Origin: UBA57 sp013378375
GTDB lineage: Archaea; Thermoproteota; Nitrososphaeria; Nitrososphaerales; UBA57
Assembly: GCA_013378375.1 (NCBI GenBank)
Contig: JACAFT010000003.1
Coordinates: forward strand, 1-55,068
Direction: 5' to 3'
DNA length: 55,068 bases
The number at the start of each line of letters is the position of its first letter. Within the stretch, counting starts at the first letter, position 1. Of the stretch, positions 8,905-17,891 are shown one piece after another. The notes under the pieces were generated by a model that was given only the letters and a program-made list of their open reading frames with translations, made no database searches and was not told the DNA's origin. The position numbers and the translations under genes are program-made.

Positions 8905-9397
8905 TAATTTTAAAAAAATTGCTGTTTGTGGAAGTAATTCATCAAGTTCTTTAGATACTCTTGGCATTGCTGAGAATATTGGTTCTGAAATTGCTAAACA
9001 CAATGGAGTGTTGTTGTGTGGAGGTATGGGTGGTGTTATGGAAGCTGCTTCTCGAGGAGCAAAAATGTTTAATGGTGTAACTGTTGGTATTCTTCCTGGC
9101 GATACTGAATCTGAATCAAATAAATATATTGATATTCATATTCCTACTTCTCTTGGAAAACTTAGGAATTTTTTTGTTGTAAGTCTTGCAGATGTTGTGA
9201 TTGGCATTGCAGGTGGATGGGGTACCTTATCTGAACTGTCTTTGGCTATGAATCTTAACAAACCTGTGATATTAATTCGCAATACTGGAGGTGTAGTGGA
9301 TTGGTTATATTCAAATCAAAACTCGTTTTTAGGCTCCACTTTTCATGTTGCAGATAATGCTAAAGACGCAATAATTCTTGCATTTTCCAATGATTAA
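8891..9397 (+). CDS. LOG / TIGR00725 (SLOG) family nucleotide-binding protein
   Basis: A Rossmann-fold protein of the SLOG superfamily: VCGSNSSSS near the N-terminus, LLCGGMGGVMEAASRGA (phosphate-binding), GILPGD, and IAGGWGTLSELSLAMNLNKPVIL (the GGxGTxxE motif). Relatives include lysine decarboxylase-annotated proteins, cytokinin-riboside phosphoribohydrolases and molybdenum-cofactor carriers. The length of about 168 aa and motif wording fit the TIGR00725 branch. I place the start at TTG 8891 because a GGGGTGA Shine-Dalgarno-like stretch ends about 6 nt before it. GTG at 8882 is in frame and possible. It overlaps the flavin reductase gene, so translation is probably coupled. The exact substrate is unknown. 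Confidence 0.85.
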   Translation: MTLNSNFKKIAVCGSNSSSSLDTLGIAENIGSEIAKHNGVLLCGGMGGVMEAASRGAKMFNGVTVGILPGDTESESNKYIDIHIPTSLGKLRNFFVVSLADVVIGIAGGWGTLSELSLAMNLNKPVILIRNTGGVVDWLYSNQNSFLGSTFHVADNAKDAIILAFSND

Positions 9398-9466
9398 TTG
9401 GTTCACTGGTTCATTTTTGCAGTGATTTTAGTTAAAATATATATTTGAATAAAAAATATATTAGAC

Positions 9467-10396
9467 ATGCATTTAGTGAAAATTAATTATTCATTTTGGT
9501 TGATATTATCTTTACTTTTATTTGTAACATTAGTTCCACACTCTTTTTCTCAAGCACCTGCTGTAATTAGTTCATTTCAAGTTTTAGATCCTAATGGTAA
9601 TGATGTTACAGGTGAATCTCTTGTGGCAGGAGGCAGTTATACTGTAAAATTTACTATCGAAATTGGTGCAACATTGACTGATAAAATATTATTATCTACT
9701 AATATGGAAAAATCTGGTAATGAATTTTGGACTTTAGAAAATAACTATCAGGGAATAGATACTTCAACTTGGACGCCTGGTTCACAATCAATTACATTTC
9801 AAGCTGTTGAAGGTGTGGCAGAATTTACTCTTGAAGGTAAAATATCTGAATCAATTACCGAGCGTGAGTTAACAGAAGTTCAAAAAACTGTTCATGCATT
9901 AGCGGAGGAGCGTATTCTAATTCTCCAGCTTGATTCTATGGACATTCTTGACCAACGTAGTTACGTAATTACCGACCAGATAATTATATCATATGATCAA
10001 ATACTTGCTTCAAAGAAAAATAATATTGATTCAACTTCTATGGAAGAAAAATATAAATTATTAGCTTCTGAAATAATTTCTGAAGCTGAATATCTAACTA
10101 CTTTTGGATTTTATGACGATGCAATAAAACTACTTGATACTATACCTGATTCGGATTATCCTGATCCACCTGTTGCAGCAACTCTGTATCTGGTCGCCGC
10201 TATCGTTTTTGTAATCACGTCTATTCTTTTTGGAATTCTATTTATTCGATCTAGATCTACTCGTTCTTACATTCTTGGTAGTGTTAATGAAAAAGCAGAC
10301 AAACTGGATTTATTATTAATAAAAGCTTCAAGACTCGATCAAAATCTGTCTAATGAAATTGAAACTATTAAAAAGGAGCTTAAGGAATTAGAGTAG
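9467..10396 (+). CDS. Single-pass surface protein with cytoplasmic coiled-coil tail, first gene of tubulin-like cluster
   Basis: 309 aa of no family I recognise. Visible layout: a signal peptide (hydrophobic WLILSLLLFVTLVPHSFSQA, residues about 12-30), an outer region of about 100 residues rich in beta-forming Ser/Thr that resembles an Ig-like or CARDB-like domain (SFQVLDPNGND onward), a helical stretch at about 130-220, a membrane helix at about 242-264 (VAATLYLVAAIVFVITSILF) and a 40-residue cytoplasmic tail with heptad-like spacing (ADKLDLLLIKASRLDQNL). It ends 8 bp before the tubulin-like gene. That coupling and the cytoplasmic coiled coil make it a candidate membrane anchor or sensor for the filament protein, which is inference. 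A TATA-like AAAATATATATTTG lies upstream. Confidence 0.75.
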   Translation: MHLVKINYSFWLILSLLLFVTLVPHSFSQAPAVISSFQVLDPNGNDVTGESLVAGGSYTVKFTIEIGATLTDKILLSTNMEKSGNEFWTLENNYQGIDTSTWTPGSQSITFQAVEGVAEFTLEGKISESITERELTEVQKTVHALAEERILILQLDSMDILDQRSYVITDQIIISYDQILASKKNNIDSTSMEEKYKLLASEIISEAEYLTTFGFYDDAIKLLDTIPDSDYPDPPVAATLYLVAAIVFVITSILFGILFIRSRSTRSYILGSVNEKADKLDLLLIKASRLDQNLSNEIETIKKELKELE

Positions 10397-10404
10397 TGAT
10401 ATAG

Positions 10405-13092
10405 TTGTCTGATTATACTAGTTCAATACAAATAGTAGGTCTAGGTGGAACTGGAGCAAATGTTATCGAGGCGTTTATCCAAAATCGTGAAGATTTAGTT
10501 CCTTTACTTAAAAATGAAGGAATAAAAGTATCTCTTCTTGCACTCGATGTAGCTGATCATGATATACGAAGTCTTGATATGACATACAAAAACTTGACTG
10601 ATGATTTGAAAACACATAATATCCCATCAGATAAGATTAATCTTGTTAGTAAAACAATGAAGTTTCCTACTCCTGAATCTATGTTTGATTTTATTCAAAA
10701 TTATCCGGAATTTTTAAAACGCGAAGGTGCAACAGTACCTGATGATTTTAAACCTTGGTTATCTTCATCAATGGAAATTCCTCCTCTTGCCGGCGGTGTA
10801 GGAAGAAAACGCGCACTATCTAAAGCTATTTACGGATTAAATTATCATCATCTCAAACTTGTTGATGGTTATATGGACAAGTTTAAGGAACATGTCTTCA
10901 CGTCAACCATTCAACCAATTATCTTTCTTGTTTATGGGCTTGGCGGTGGTTCTGGAAGTGGAACTGCACTAGATTTTGCTAGACATTTACGTAAAAAAAT
11001 AGGAAGCGGTATACCAATTATTGGACTTGGAATTCTTCCTTGTGGTGGTGATGATCCTCCTGCTAAAGGTTCTTCTTGTTATGCATCATTACTTGAACAT
11101 GAATATGCTATTGATCGTACATTAAATCATGAAATTGTGAGTACTTATGGAGAAAGTTATCAAAATCCATTTACTGCTTTCCTTATGATGTCTTTAGGAC
11201 CTGCATACAGTAGAACTGGTAGTGTAATAGATGCTAGAAAACTTGTTGACGAAGCAATTGTTGATATTCTGATGAAATCATTGAATTTTGATCTTGCTGA
11301 TTTATTTAGTAATATTGGATCGAATGTTGATTTAGGCGGAAAGTGGGTTAATGTAATATCAACATTAAAAGTTTCATATCCTGTTGCTGAATTTATTGAT
11401 CTAACAAAAATTTATCTTGACAAACTCGATAAATTAAGAGAATTAAGAAGAGAAAAATTAGATATTTACAGTGGACATGACCAATATTCTGGCTTGGAAA
11501 CAATTATGACTGCCTCTTTTGACGAATTAAAATCTATATACAAACGTCTGAGTATTGAAAAGAATACATATGAAGAATCTCGATTTGAAGAAAATGTTCA
11601 AAGTTTTCTTGAAGAAGGAACTTCGATGGAAGCAGATTTAATCATGCATATAAGAGGAGTTGAAGATTCTACTCGTGTTTTGATTGACGATCTATCAAGA
11701 TCTGTCTTATCAATTGGTCTTGACGCAGCCGATGGAACTGTAGAGGCTCGTATAAGATCTCTTTCTGAAGAATTAATCTCCCTTAGTACCAATCTTTCAC
11801 AGAACTACCAAAAACTTCAGTCCAAGGTTAATCAATTGACAGAAGATTTACGTAGTACTTTACCTAGTGCTCAGTCTCTTACACCAAGACAAAATCAAAT
11901 TATTACTGACACTATTAATCTAGTTGATTTAATTAATCGTTATCTTACAGGTCTGCAATTATATCTTAAAATTTCCAATTTAGCTAATAATCTTCTTAAA
12001 ACTCTTGAAAAGAGTGAAACAACTCAATTACATACAAGAATGAAAGAAGCCGTACAGAGAATACTTAATCCAGAACTTGTAATTAATTTTGCTCTTCTTT
12101 CTTCTTTATTGTCTTCTATTAATACAGAAGTAAAAACATTGGATGCAAGATTAAGTGATTGTCAAGTCATGAAAAGATTAACCAGTGAACGATTAGACGA
12201 ATTAAAATCTGAAGAAGAATTACTTAACATTAAAAAACGCGGTCGCGAACAAGAAAAAAATCGAGTTGGTGGGAAAGCTAGAAGTATTAGATTTGGTTTT
12301 CTTGGACCAAAGAAAAAATCTATGCAAAATAAAGCAGGAGATTTGGGTCATGAAGTAAAAATACTTGAATCACAATTACATTCTATTACTGAAGAGCGAA
12401 AAATTGTAGAAGATAAATTAAGCGCTTTTCAAAATATAGAAAGAAAATTTGAAGTTGCATCTACATATAGAAAACTACTCACTGAAGCAACTTCATTAGA
12501 AAATTCTTACTATGAAAAATTAAATACAACAATGAAAGACAAAGGCTATTATGATCGTGTTGCTGAGCTAACTGAAAATGAACAACTTAAGATCATGCAA
12601 AAAATACTTCTTGAAGATGAAGCTTCTCTTACTCAAGAAAATATGTTAAATGAAATTATTGATAGGAAACATCTTAAAGAATATCTTTCAGGTGCTCTGG
12701 GTATATTTAGAATTCCTGCTACAATGGGATTAAATGCAGATTATAGAACAGATTATTTATGGTTCACTGTGGTTAGTCCACGTGGTCTATGGGATTCCGA
12801 TCTTGATTCCGAGGCTAAAACAATGTTATCTGGATATGTTTCTCAAGATGCTTCAAAAAGTATTTACATTCGGGAAGTTGATTCATCTGATCCTTGGACG
12901 ATGAGATTTCTTATTATTGCTGCCAAAGCATCTACTACTAATCTAGAGACATTCAAAGAAATGGATATTCTTTATAATTCAACAACTCAAGGCGAAAAAT
13001 TACTTTCACATTCTTATTTGTTAGAACAAGGCGTTCATGTCTCTCCTGGTCATCAATTATCTAAAACAGAAAAAGTCGAGGATAGAAACTAA
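10405..13092 (+). CDS. Tubulin/FtsZ-superfamily GTPase with long coiled coil
   Basis: The N-terminal third is a tubulin/FtsZ-like GTPase: IVGLGGTGANVIEAF (residues 10-24, T1 loop), GLGGGSGSGTALDFARHL at about 178-195 (the T4 tubulin signature GGGTGTG of FtsZ) followed by IIGLGILP, an ARKLVDEAI segment like the nucleotide-contacting helix, and SNVDLGGKW near 305, which resembles the FtsZ T7 catalytic loop NVDFADV. Residues about 335-700 are mostly charged helix with coiled-coil character, followed by a globular C-terminal region. At 895 aa it is more than twice FtsZ length. It best fits the tubulin-like (Tubulin_2) type known in bacteria and some archaea. The start is TTG 10405 with GTGAT 7 nt upstream. 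Function is unknown, and polymerisation is inference. Confidence 0.85.
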   Translation: MSDYTSSIQIVGLGGTGANVIEAFIQNREDLVPLLKNEGIKVSLLALDVADHDIRSLDMTYKNLTDDLKTHNIPSDKINLVSKTMKFPTPESMFDFIQNYPEFLKREGATVPDDFKPWLSSSMEIPPLAGGVGRKRALSKAIYGLNYHHLKLVDGYMDKFKEHVFTSTIQPIIFLVYGLGGGSGSGTALDFARHLRKKIGSGIPIIGLGILPCGGDDPPAKGSSCYASLLEHEYAIDRTLNHEIVSTYGESYQNPFTAFLMMSLGPAYSRTGSVIDARKLVDEAIVDILMKSLNFDLADLFSNIGSNVDLGGKWVNVISTLKVSYPVAEFIDLTKIYLDKLDKLRELRREKLDIYSGHDQYSGLETIMTASFDELKSIYKRLSIEKNTYEESRFEENVQSFLEEGTSMEADLIMHIRGVEDSTRVLIDDLSRSVLSIGLDAADGTVEARIRSLSEELISLSTNLSQNYQKLQSKVNQLTEDLRSTLPSAQSLTPRQNQIITDTINLVDLINRYLTGLQLYLKISNLANNLLKTLEKSETTQLHTRMKEAVQRILNPELVINFALLSSLLSSINTEVKTLDARLSDCQVMKRLTSERLDELKSEEELLNIKKRGREQEKNRVGGKARSIRFGFLGPKKKSMQNKAGDLGHEVKILESQLHSITEERKIVEDKLSAFQNIERKFEVASTYRKLLTEATSLENSYYEKLNTTMKDKGYYDRVAELTENEQLKIMQKILLEDEASLTQENMLNEIIDRKHLKEYLSGALGIFRIPATMGLNADYRTDYLWFTVVSPRGLWDSDLDSEAKTMLSGYVSQDASKSIYIREVDSSDPWTMRFLIIAAKASTTNLETFKEMDILYNSTTQGEKLLSHSYLLEQGVHVSPGHQLSKTEKVEDRN

Positions 13093-13117
13093 TTTTCTTT
13101 GACTAAAGTGATAGACA

Positions 13118-15490
13118 TTGTCTAAATTAATCAATTCTTCTGTAATTGATAAAGTTGGATTTCGACCGTCAACCGATATAGATGATGCTGTTGAACGTGA
13201 AATAGAATATAGAAAGAATTTAAAAAAAATTTTTCTTGCTAGTACTATATTCTTACTTAGTGTATCTCTTCTTTATCTTGTACCATTATATCCTGTTCCT
13301 ATTGTTTTCCTATTCTCTATTGTTTCTGCCGTTATTGGTTTTCGTTCAGTCTTAACAGGTTTCTTATTTTCTTTGTTCCTATTCATTCCTGCTTATTTAT
13401 ATCAAACATCGGTTCCTTTTTGGTGGCTTTTGATTAATTTATTTATTATTGGAGTTGTATTAGCAAAATCTACACAAGATTCAAGTCATATACTTGCTCT
13501 TGTCTTTGGTATTATTTCAGGTCTACTATTTTTAACTCCATATTATTTTGTTTCTATACCTCTAATGTTGTTATATGGAATTGTTCGAAAAGATTCTGAA
13601 TTCTTTAGAAATACTGGATTATTATTTGGTTTCTTATTTATTTTTATTCCTTTTAATGCTCTTGCATTTTCTAAACATCTTCTGCTAGATGTTAGTACAA
13701 TGACTCAACAAACAATTTATAATAAAATGATTGACAGTTCATTGCCTTTATTTACGCAAATTATTTATGACCAAAAATCTCGATTGGTGTCTTTTGATAT
13801 ACCTGTTATTGTTGATTCTTTTTCTGGTCTTTTAACTATACAAAATAATTTATTTAATCCATTTTTGTATATACTTATCGATAAACTCGTATTATTATTT
13901 ATTCCAATTTTACTTGTTCTTTCATTTTCTATTATGGGAGTTCTTGAGAGAATATGGCCTTGGATGGAATCACGTGAAGTTGAATTAAGTATACTTCCTC
14001 GTTATTCTTCAATTATATCACTTATCTTGGGCACTGCGTTTTTCATTATTCCTCTACAAACTATGCAAATACCATTTGACTACCATACTAGTTTTGATTC
14101 ACTTAATTCTATCAAATCCCTTTCCATTGCAGGGGCCCTTGGTCTTGTTCTTTCATTAAGTTCGATTAATTTATCCAATCGCTATGAAGGTGCTGAACTT
14201 ACTGAATCTGTAAAAGCTAACTGCATTAAATCTCTGGACATTGTAGATGAATCTAACAATCAACTCAATGAAATACTATCTGTATGTCCTGGTATTGATA
14301 TAAATGCAGAATTTGCTCAGATGAATGAATACAAAGAAGAACTTAGTATTACTTTGGATGTTCTTGATACGCTTTCTTATAAAGGACTTAAGGAGAAATC
14401 TAAAAAACTCTTTCATCTGTCTGATGGACAATCTTCTCGTGCAGATTCAATTAGTTTTAAAGTACTGAATTATCATAATGATCAATTAGATCAATGCCAA
14501 AAAATGCTTAAAATATTAGATGGTTTAGGTATTAATAATCTTCCTTCAATTGATTCTGCGCATTTATCTTATAACACTGAAACAAGTTTCACTGATGTTC
14601 TTGATAATCAAAGAGATCTAAATGATTTTCTCATCGAGATTTCTCAGAACACTATCAAAGTTACAGAAAGCTTAGTTGGAGTTGTCCAAAAAGAATTTGA
14701 CACTACTCTTGAACCAACCTCTATATCTATTAGTGATAATTTTATTCACCAAGGAAAAGGACAACAAGCTTTAGAGTCACTTATAGTAACAATTCAGTCT
14801 CTCCATAAAAGATATCATCGCACGATGGAAAAAACAATCGGTAGTCTTAAACGCTTAATCCAGCGTTCAATCAAAATACATGAGTCTCATGTTCTTCCAT
14901 TGAACGAATCTCTTGGACAAAATCCTTATGACGAGCAAACCGGTTCTATTGCGAAAGAGATTAATCTTCACTTTGACGAACTTCGAGGTTTTCAAGGTAT
15001 TCTTTACTTACCTGATGTTATGTATAGGTTGGAATTTCTAGAATCCGGTACTCATACAGTTATTAGTGAATTACTGAGATTATTGCGAGAATTTGAAAAA
15101 CGAAATGATTCACGAGTACCAATGGATTTTCATTGGGGCAAAGATACTCAATTAATTTCTGAAATTGAATCCTCATTACGCCGTTTAGACGACCAATCTA
15201 AAACTGATCTATCTGATCGGTTGTCAAATATTGAATACGGGATTAAAATTATTGAAAATGAAGCAAATACACTGAAGAAATATCTTATTATGAATGAATT
15301 TATTCTAAATTACGTTAATATGGAGCCTCTTATTTCTTCTTTAATTAGTATTGAAGGAAAAGTTCTTCCCAAACAACTTCCTGTGAAATCAAAGTATGCT
15401 ATACAATATCTGCAACTTTTTGCATTTGGTAAATCTAAAATTACTTTCAATGCAAAAACTGATACATTGACAAAAATTACTAAAAACTAA
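13118..15490 (+). CDS. Polytopic membrane protein with large cytoplasmic coiled-coil domain
   Basis: 790 aa, family not recognised. Residues 1-34 are polar. From about 35 to 185 there are five or six hydrophobic helices (for example IFLASTIFLLSVSLLYLV and WWLLINLFIIGVVLA). An outer loop spans about 190-245, and more helices lie near 250-275, 298-318 and 330-350. The remaining 430 residues are hydrophilic and helical with coiled-coil periodicity and conserved-looking short blocks. The start is TTG 13118 with GTGATAG just upstream, the same signal as the preceding tubulin-like gene, and the gap is 25 bp, so they form one operon. The architecture suits a membrane receptor for a cytoplasmic filament, which is inference from context. 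Confidence 0.78.
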   Translation: MSKLINSSVIDKVGFRPSTDIDDAVEREIEYRKNLKKIFLASTIFLLSVSLLYLVPLYPVPIVFLFSIVSAVIGFRSVLTGFLFSLFLFIPAYLYQTSVPFWWLLINLFIIGVVLAKSTQDSSHILALVFGIISGLLFLTPYYFVSIPLMLLYGIVRKDSEFFRNTGLLFGFLFIFIPFNALAFSKHLLLDVSTMTQQTIYNKMIDSSLPLFTQIIYDQKSRLVSFDIPVIVDSFSGLLTIQNNLFNPFLYILIDKLVLLFIPILLVLSFSIMGVLERIWPWMESREVELSILPRYSSIISLILGTAFFIIPLQTMQIPFDYHTSFDSLNSIKSLSIAGALGLVLSLSSINLSNRYEGAELTESVKANCIKSLDIVDESNNQLNEILSVCPGIDINAEFAQMNEYKEELSITLDVLDTLSYKGLKEKSKKLFHLSDGQSSRADSISFKVLNYHNDQLDQCQKMLKILDGLGINNLPSIDSAHLSYNTETSFTDVLDNQRDLNDFLIEISQNTIKVTESLVGVVQKEFDTTLEPTSISISDNFIHQGKGQQALESLIVTIQSLHKRYHRTMEKTIGSLKRLIQRSIKIHESHVLPLNESLGQNPYDEQTGSIAKEINLHFDELRGFQGILYLPDVMYRLEFLESGTHTVISELLRLLREFEKRNDSRVPMDFHWGKDTQLISEIESSLRRLDDQSKTDLSDRLSNIEYGIKIIENEANTLKKYLIMNEFILNYVNMEPLISSLISIEGKVLPKQLPVKSKYAIQYLQLFAFGKSKITFNAKTDTLTKITKN

Positions 15491-16473
15491 ACTAGCAAAC
15501 TAACTTGCTTTAATGAATCTTTTAATAGTTTTTCTATTTTTTCCTCAGTTTCGGATATTAATTGCTTAATTGTATTTTCTGTTTCTCTAAATGTTTTTGT
15601 TGAATATTTAGAATTGTCAAACAAATTATCGGAGAAATGATTGTTTATTATTGGAATGTATTTTAGTACATTGGCTTGCGCTCTATCTCTTTCTTCTTTC
15701 TTTCCTAGCTTATCAAAATAATCTGCTTGAAATATAGCTACTGTGAATAGATAAAAGAATTGTAAATTTTGCCAAACTGGTTTTACTGTAGGTGTAAATT
15801 CTTTCCATTCCTTGTAAGGAATTTGCCCATATAGAACTTCACCTAATGAATCCATTGTTGATTTGATCGAATTAATTATTGTAATAGAATCTCTACTTTT
15901 TATTGCCGTTTTAATTTTTTTTGTGTCATCCTGTAAATTTATTTTATTATTGTTTAATGTCGAAGATAATTCATCAAATTCATTCATCATTTCATCTACT
16001 CTGTCCCAATTATACTTCATTGTCTCATTGATTAGGTTGAATAATAGCGAAACAAATGTCCATGTCTTAAAAATTGTGTCATAAATATAAGTTGAATAGT
16101 TTATTTGGTTCATTCTTTCATCAATTTCACTTTGCTTTTTGTCTACGTAACGTTTTTTGTTTTCATTTACAAGTGTATTGATATTTTCTATTATTTCGTT
16201 TGTTTCAACAGGTGTATCGATTGTTAATGTTACGACTTGATTATCCTCCTTTTGAGTTATTAATATATCAAAATATCCTTCTTTTTTAATTATACTTATT
16301 GATTCTATTTTTATAAAAAATTCCGGTTCAAATTTTTTAGATAATATTCCTATTTTTCTTTCAAATGAAATTCCATCTTTTGTTATGAATAGCCTGCCCT
16401 TTATTTTCTTTTTTTCAAGATTTAATATTACTGATTTGTATTCTCCTATAACCTTGGAATTGTTTTTTATCAT
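15487..16473 (-). CDS. PH/GRAM-like domain protein with helical C-terminal domain
   Basis: 328 aa on the opposite strand within the tubulin-like cluster. The N-terminal 100 residues read as alternating beta strands, with KKIKGRLFITKDGISFERK, then FFIKIESISIIKKEGYFDI, then a strand and a helix (TNEIIENINTLVNENKK). This is the order of a PH/GRAM-type barrel, as in bacterial PH-like domains that bind membranes or partners. The rest is alpha-helical without signal peptide or membrane helix, so it is cytoplasmic. It overlaps the 3' end of the polytopic gene by 4 bp and shares an 85-bp divergent promoter region with the second FtsZ-like gene. A role as membrane-binding accessory of the cluster is inference. 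Confidence 0.65.
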   Translation of the reverse strand: MIKNNSKVIGEYKSVILNLEKKKIKGRLFITKDGISFERKIGILSKKFEPEFFIKIESISIIKKEGYFDILITQKEDNQVVTLTIDTPVETNEIIENINTLVNENKKRYVDKKQSEIDERMNQINYSTYIYDTIFKTWTFVSLLFNLINETMKYNWDRVDEMMNEFDELSSTLNNNKINLQDDTKKIKTAIKSRDSITIINSIKSTMDSLGEVLYGQIPYKEWKEFTPTVKPVWQNLQFFYLFTVAIFQADYFDKLGKKEERDRAQANVLKYIPIINNHFSDNLFDNSKYSTKTFRETENTIKQLISETEEKIEKLLKDSLKQVSLLV

Positions 16474-16558
16474 ATTCTATATTATTTAGTAATCAAATAT
16501 AGCAATTACGTATTTTTTAACCAATTATTTTTATTATCCTACTGTCTGATATATTATT

Positions 16559-17884
16559 ATGAGTGGCACAAATAATCGTAAATTTTACACTTATGATTCA
16601 TTTATTTTTTGTCCTGTAGGTCATAAAAATGTAAGTGGATTGGATGAATGCGCTTCTTGTAACATGCCTCTTATAAATTTTAGAAAAGAACTTTCTACTT
16701 TGATATCCAATCTTGAAAGTATTAATGGTGAAAAACATAATAAAATAATTAATTTTGGACTTGGAACTTTTGGATCACAAATATTATCATCATTAAAAAA
16801 TGATTTTGGTTCTGAACAGCTTTTTAATTATCTTATGATTGATTACGAAGGCTCCAATGTTGATTCACTTATTCCTGACAACGATGATAGTTTGGAACAT
16901 AATTCCTATTCTGTTGCTAATGATTATGATTCAAAAACTAATATATGGAGTAATTTTGAAAATAATTTTTCTCAATTCGATCAACTTGAAGATAAGATTC
17001 GTCGAATTGGACTTAATAATAATATTGACGAACAAACTGCAATACTCACCGGTTCTATGGGTGAAACTCTGGTTTCAGGTATGACTCCTCCATTACTAAA
17101 AAAAATTAAACAAATAAACCCTAAAACTTCTCGATTAGTTTTAACTTCTTTACCTGCTACTAGTGATACTGATCAAGTACATTTTAATGCTTTTTGCGGT
17201 GTGTCTAGATTTATTCGTAATCAAAAAACTTCTGGAGATATGTTGGTAGTTTTACAAGGTGATGCGTTGGAAAAAATGATTGGTATAGATAGATCTGGAA
17301 AAAAATTAGGTTCTGATTTTTTGATTCCGCGTATGGTAAATCTGTTAACTAATAATAGTCCTGCAATTAATAGTCTAAGTAAAATTGCAAAGTCTCTTAA
17401 AGTTCTTGCATTTGCACCAGTATATGTCTATGGAAGAAGTTATGAAATCTACGATAATCTAAAAAATATTCTCGACGATGCTGCATATTTTCCATTATCA
17501 CCTTTCCAATATGAATCTGTTATTCTTAATGTTATAATAGTTCGAGCACCTGAAAATGTACTTAATGTTGTTTCCAAAAAACGTATTGAAGCTGATTGTA
17601 ATTTGTGGAACCGCAAGAGGTTTCCTTCATTAAAAGAATCTCTTGTTTATGTCTTACCTGTTAAAGATACTTCAGATCGATTGGATGTTTTATTGCTTCT
17701 TGGCGGTGCAAAATTACAGAATATTATCCAGTCTGTACAACCGGGTTATGAACGTTTTAAAGAATATATTCGAGAACGTGATTTATGGGATGAATTTCAA
17801 ATTAATGAGGACGATCTTAAAAAATTCGAAAATACAATTACCAGTTATGATAAAAATCTTGCTAAATTGTTAAAACCAAATTGA
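16559..17884 (+). CDS. Divergent FtsZ/tubulin-like protein with N-terminal zinc ribbon
   Basis: 441 aa. Residues 18-34 hold C18-P-V-G-H22 and C31-x-x-C34, a probable zinc ribbon. From about residue 62 a Rossmann-like domain starts with INFGLGTFGSQIL (GxGxxG, like the T1 loop of FtsZ). Near 164-178 LTGSMGETLVSGMTPPLL lines up with the FtsZ T4 segment AGMGGGTGTGAAP but has lost several glycines, and RLVLTSLPATSD corresponds to FtsZ VVTKPF. Later, DMLVVLQGDALEKMIG lies where the nucleotide-contacting N/D residues should be. I therefore read it as a degenerate tubulin/FtsZ relative that may bind nucleotide weakly. The superfamily assignment is by eye. It is convergent with the giant secreted protein gene (7 bp apart). 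Confidence 0.6.
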   Translation: MSGTNNRKFYTYDSFIFCPVGHKNVSGLDECASCNMPLINFRKELSTLISNLESINGEKHNKIINFGLGTFGSQILSSLKNDFGSEQLFNYLMIDYEGSNVDSLIPDNDDSLEHNSYSVANDYDSKTNIWSNFENNFSQFDQLEDKIRRIGLNNNIDEQTAILTGSMGETLVSGMTPPLLKKIKQINPKTSRLVLTSLPATSDTDQVHFNAFCGVSRFIRNQKTSGDMLVVLQGDALEKMIGIDRSGKKLGSDFLIPRMVNLLTNNSPAINSLSKIAKSLKVLAFAPVYVYGRSYEIYDNLKNILDDAAYFPLSPFQYESVILNVIIVRAPENVLNVVSKKRIEADCNLWNRKRFPSLKESLVYVLPVKDTSDRLDVLLLLGGAKLQNIIQSVQPGYERFKEYIRERDLWDEFQINEDDLKKFENTITSYDKNLAKLLKPN

Positions 17885-17891
17885 TTTTTTG

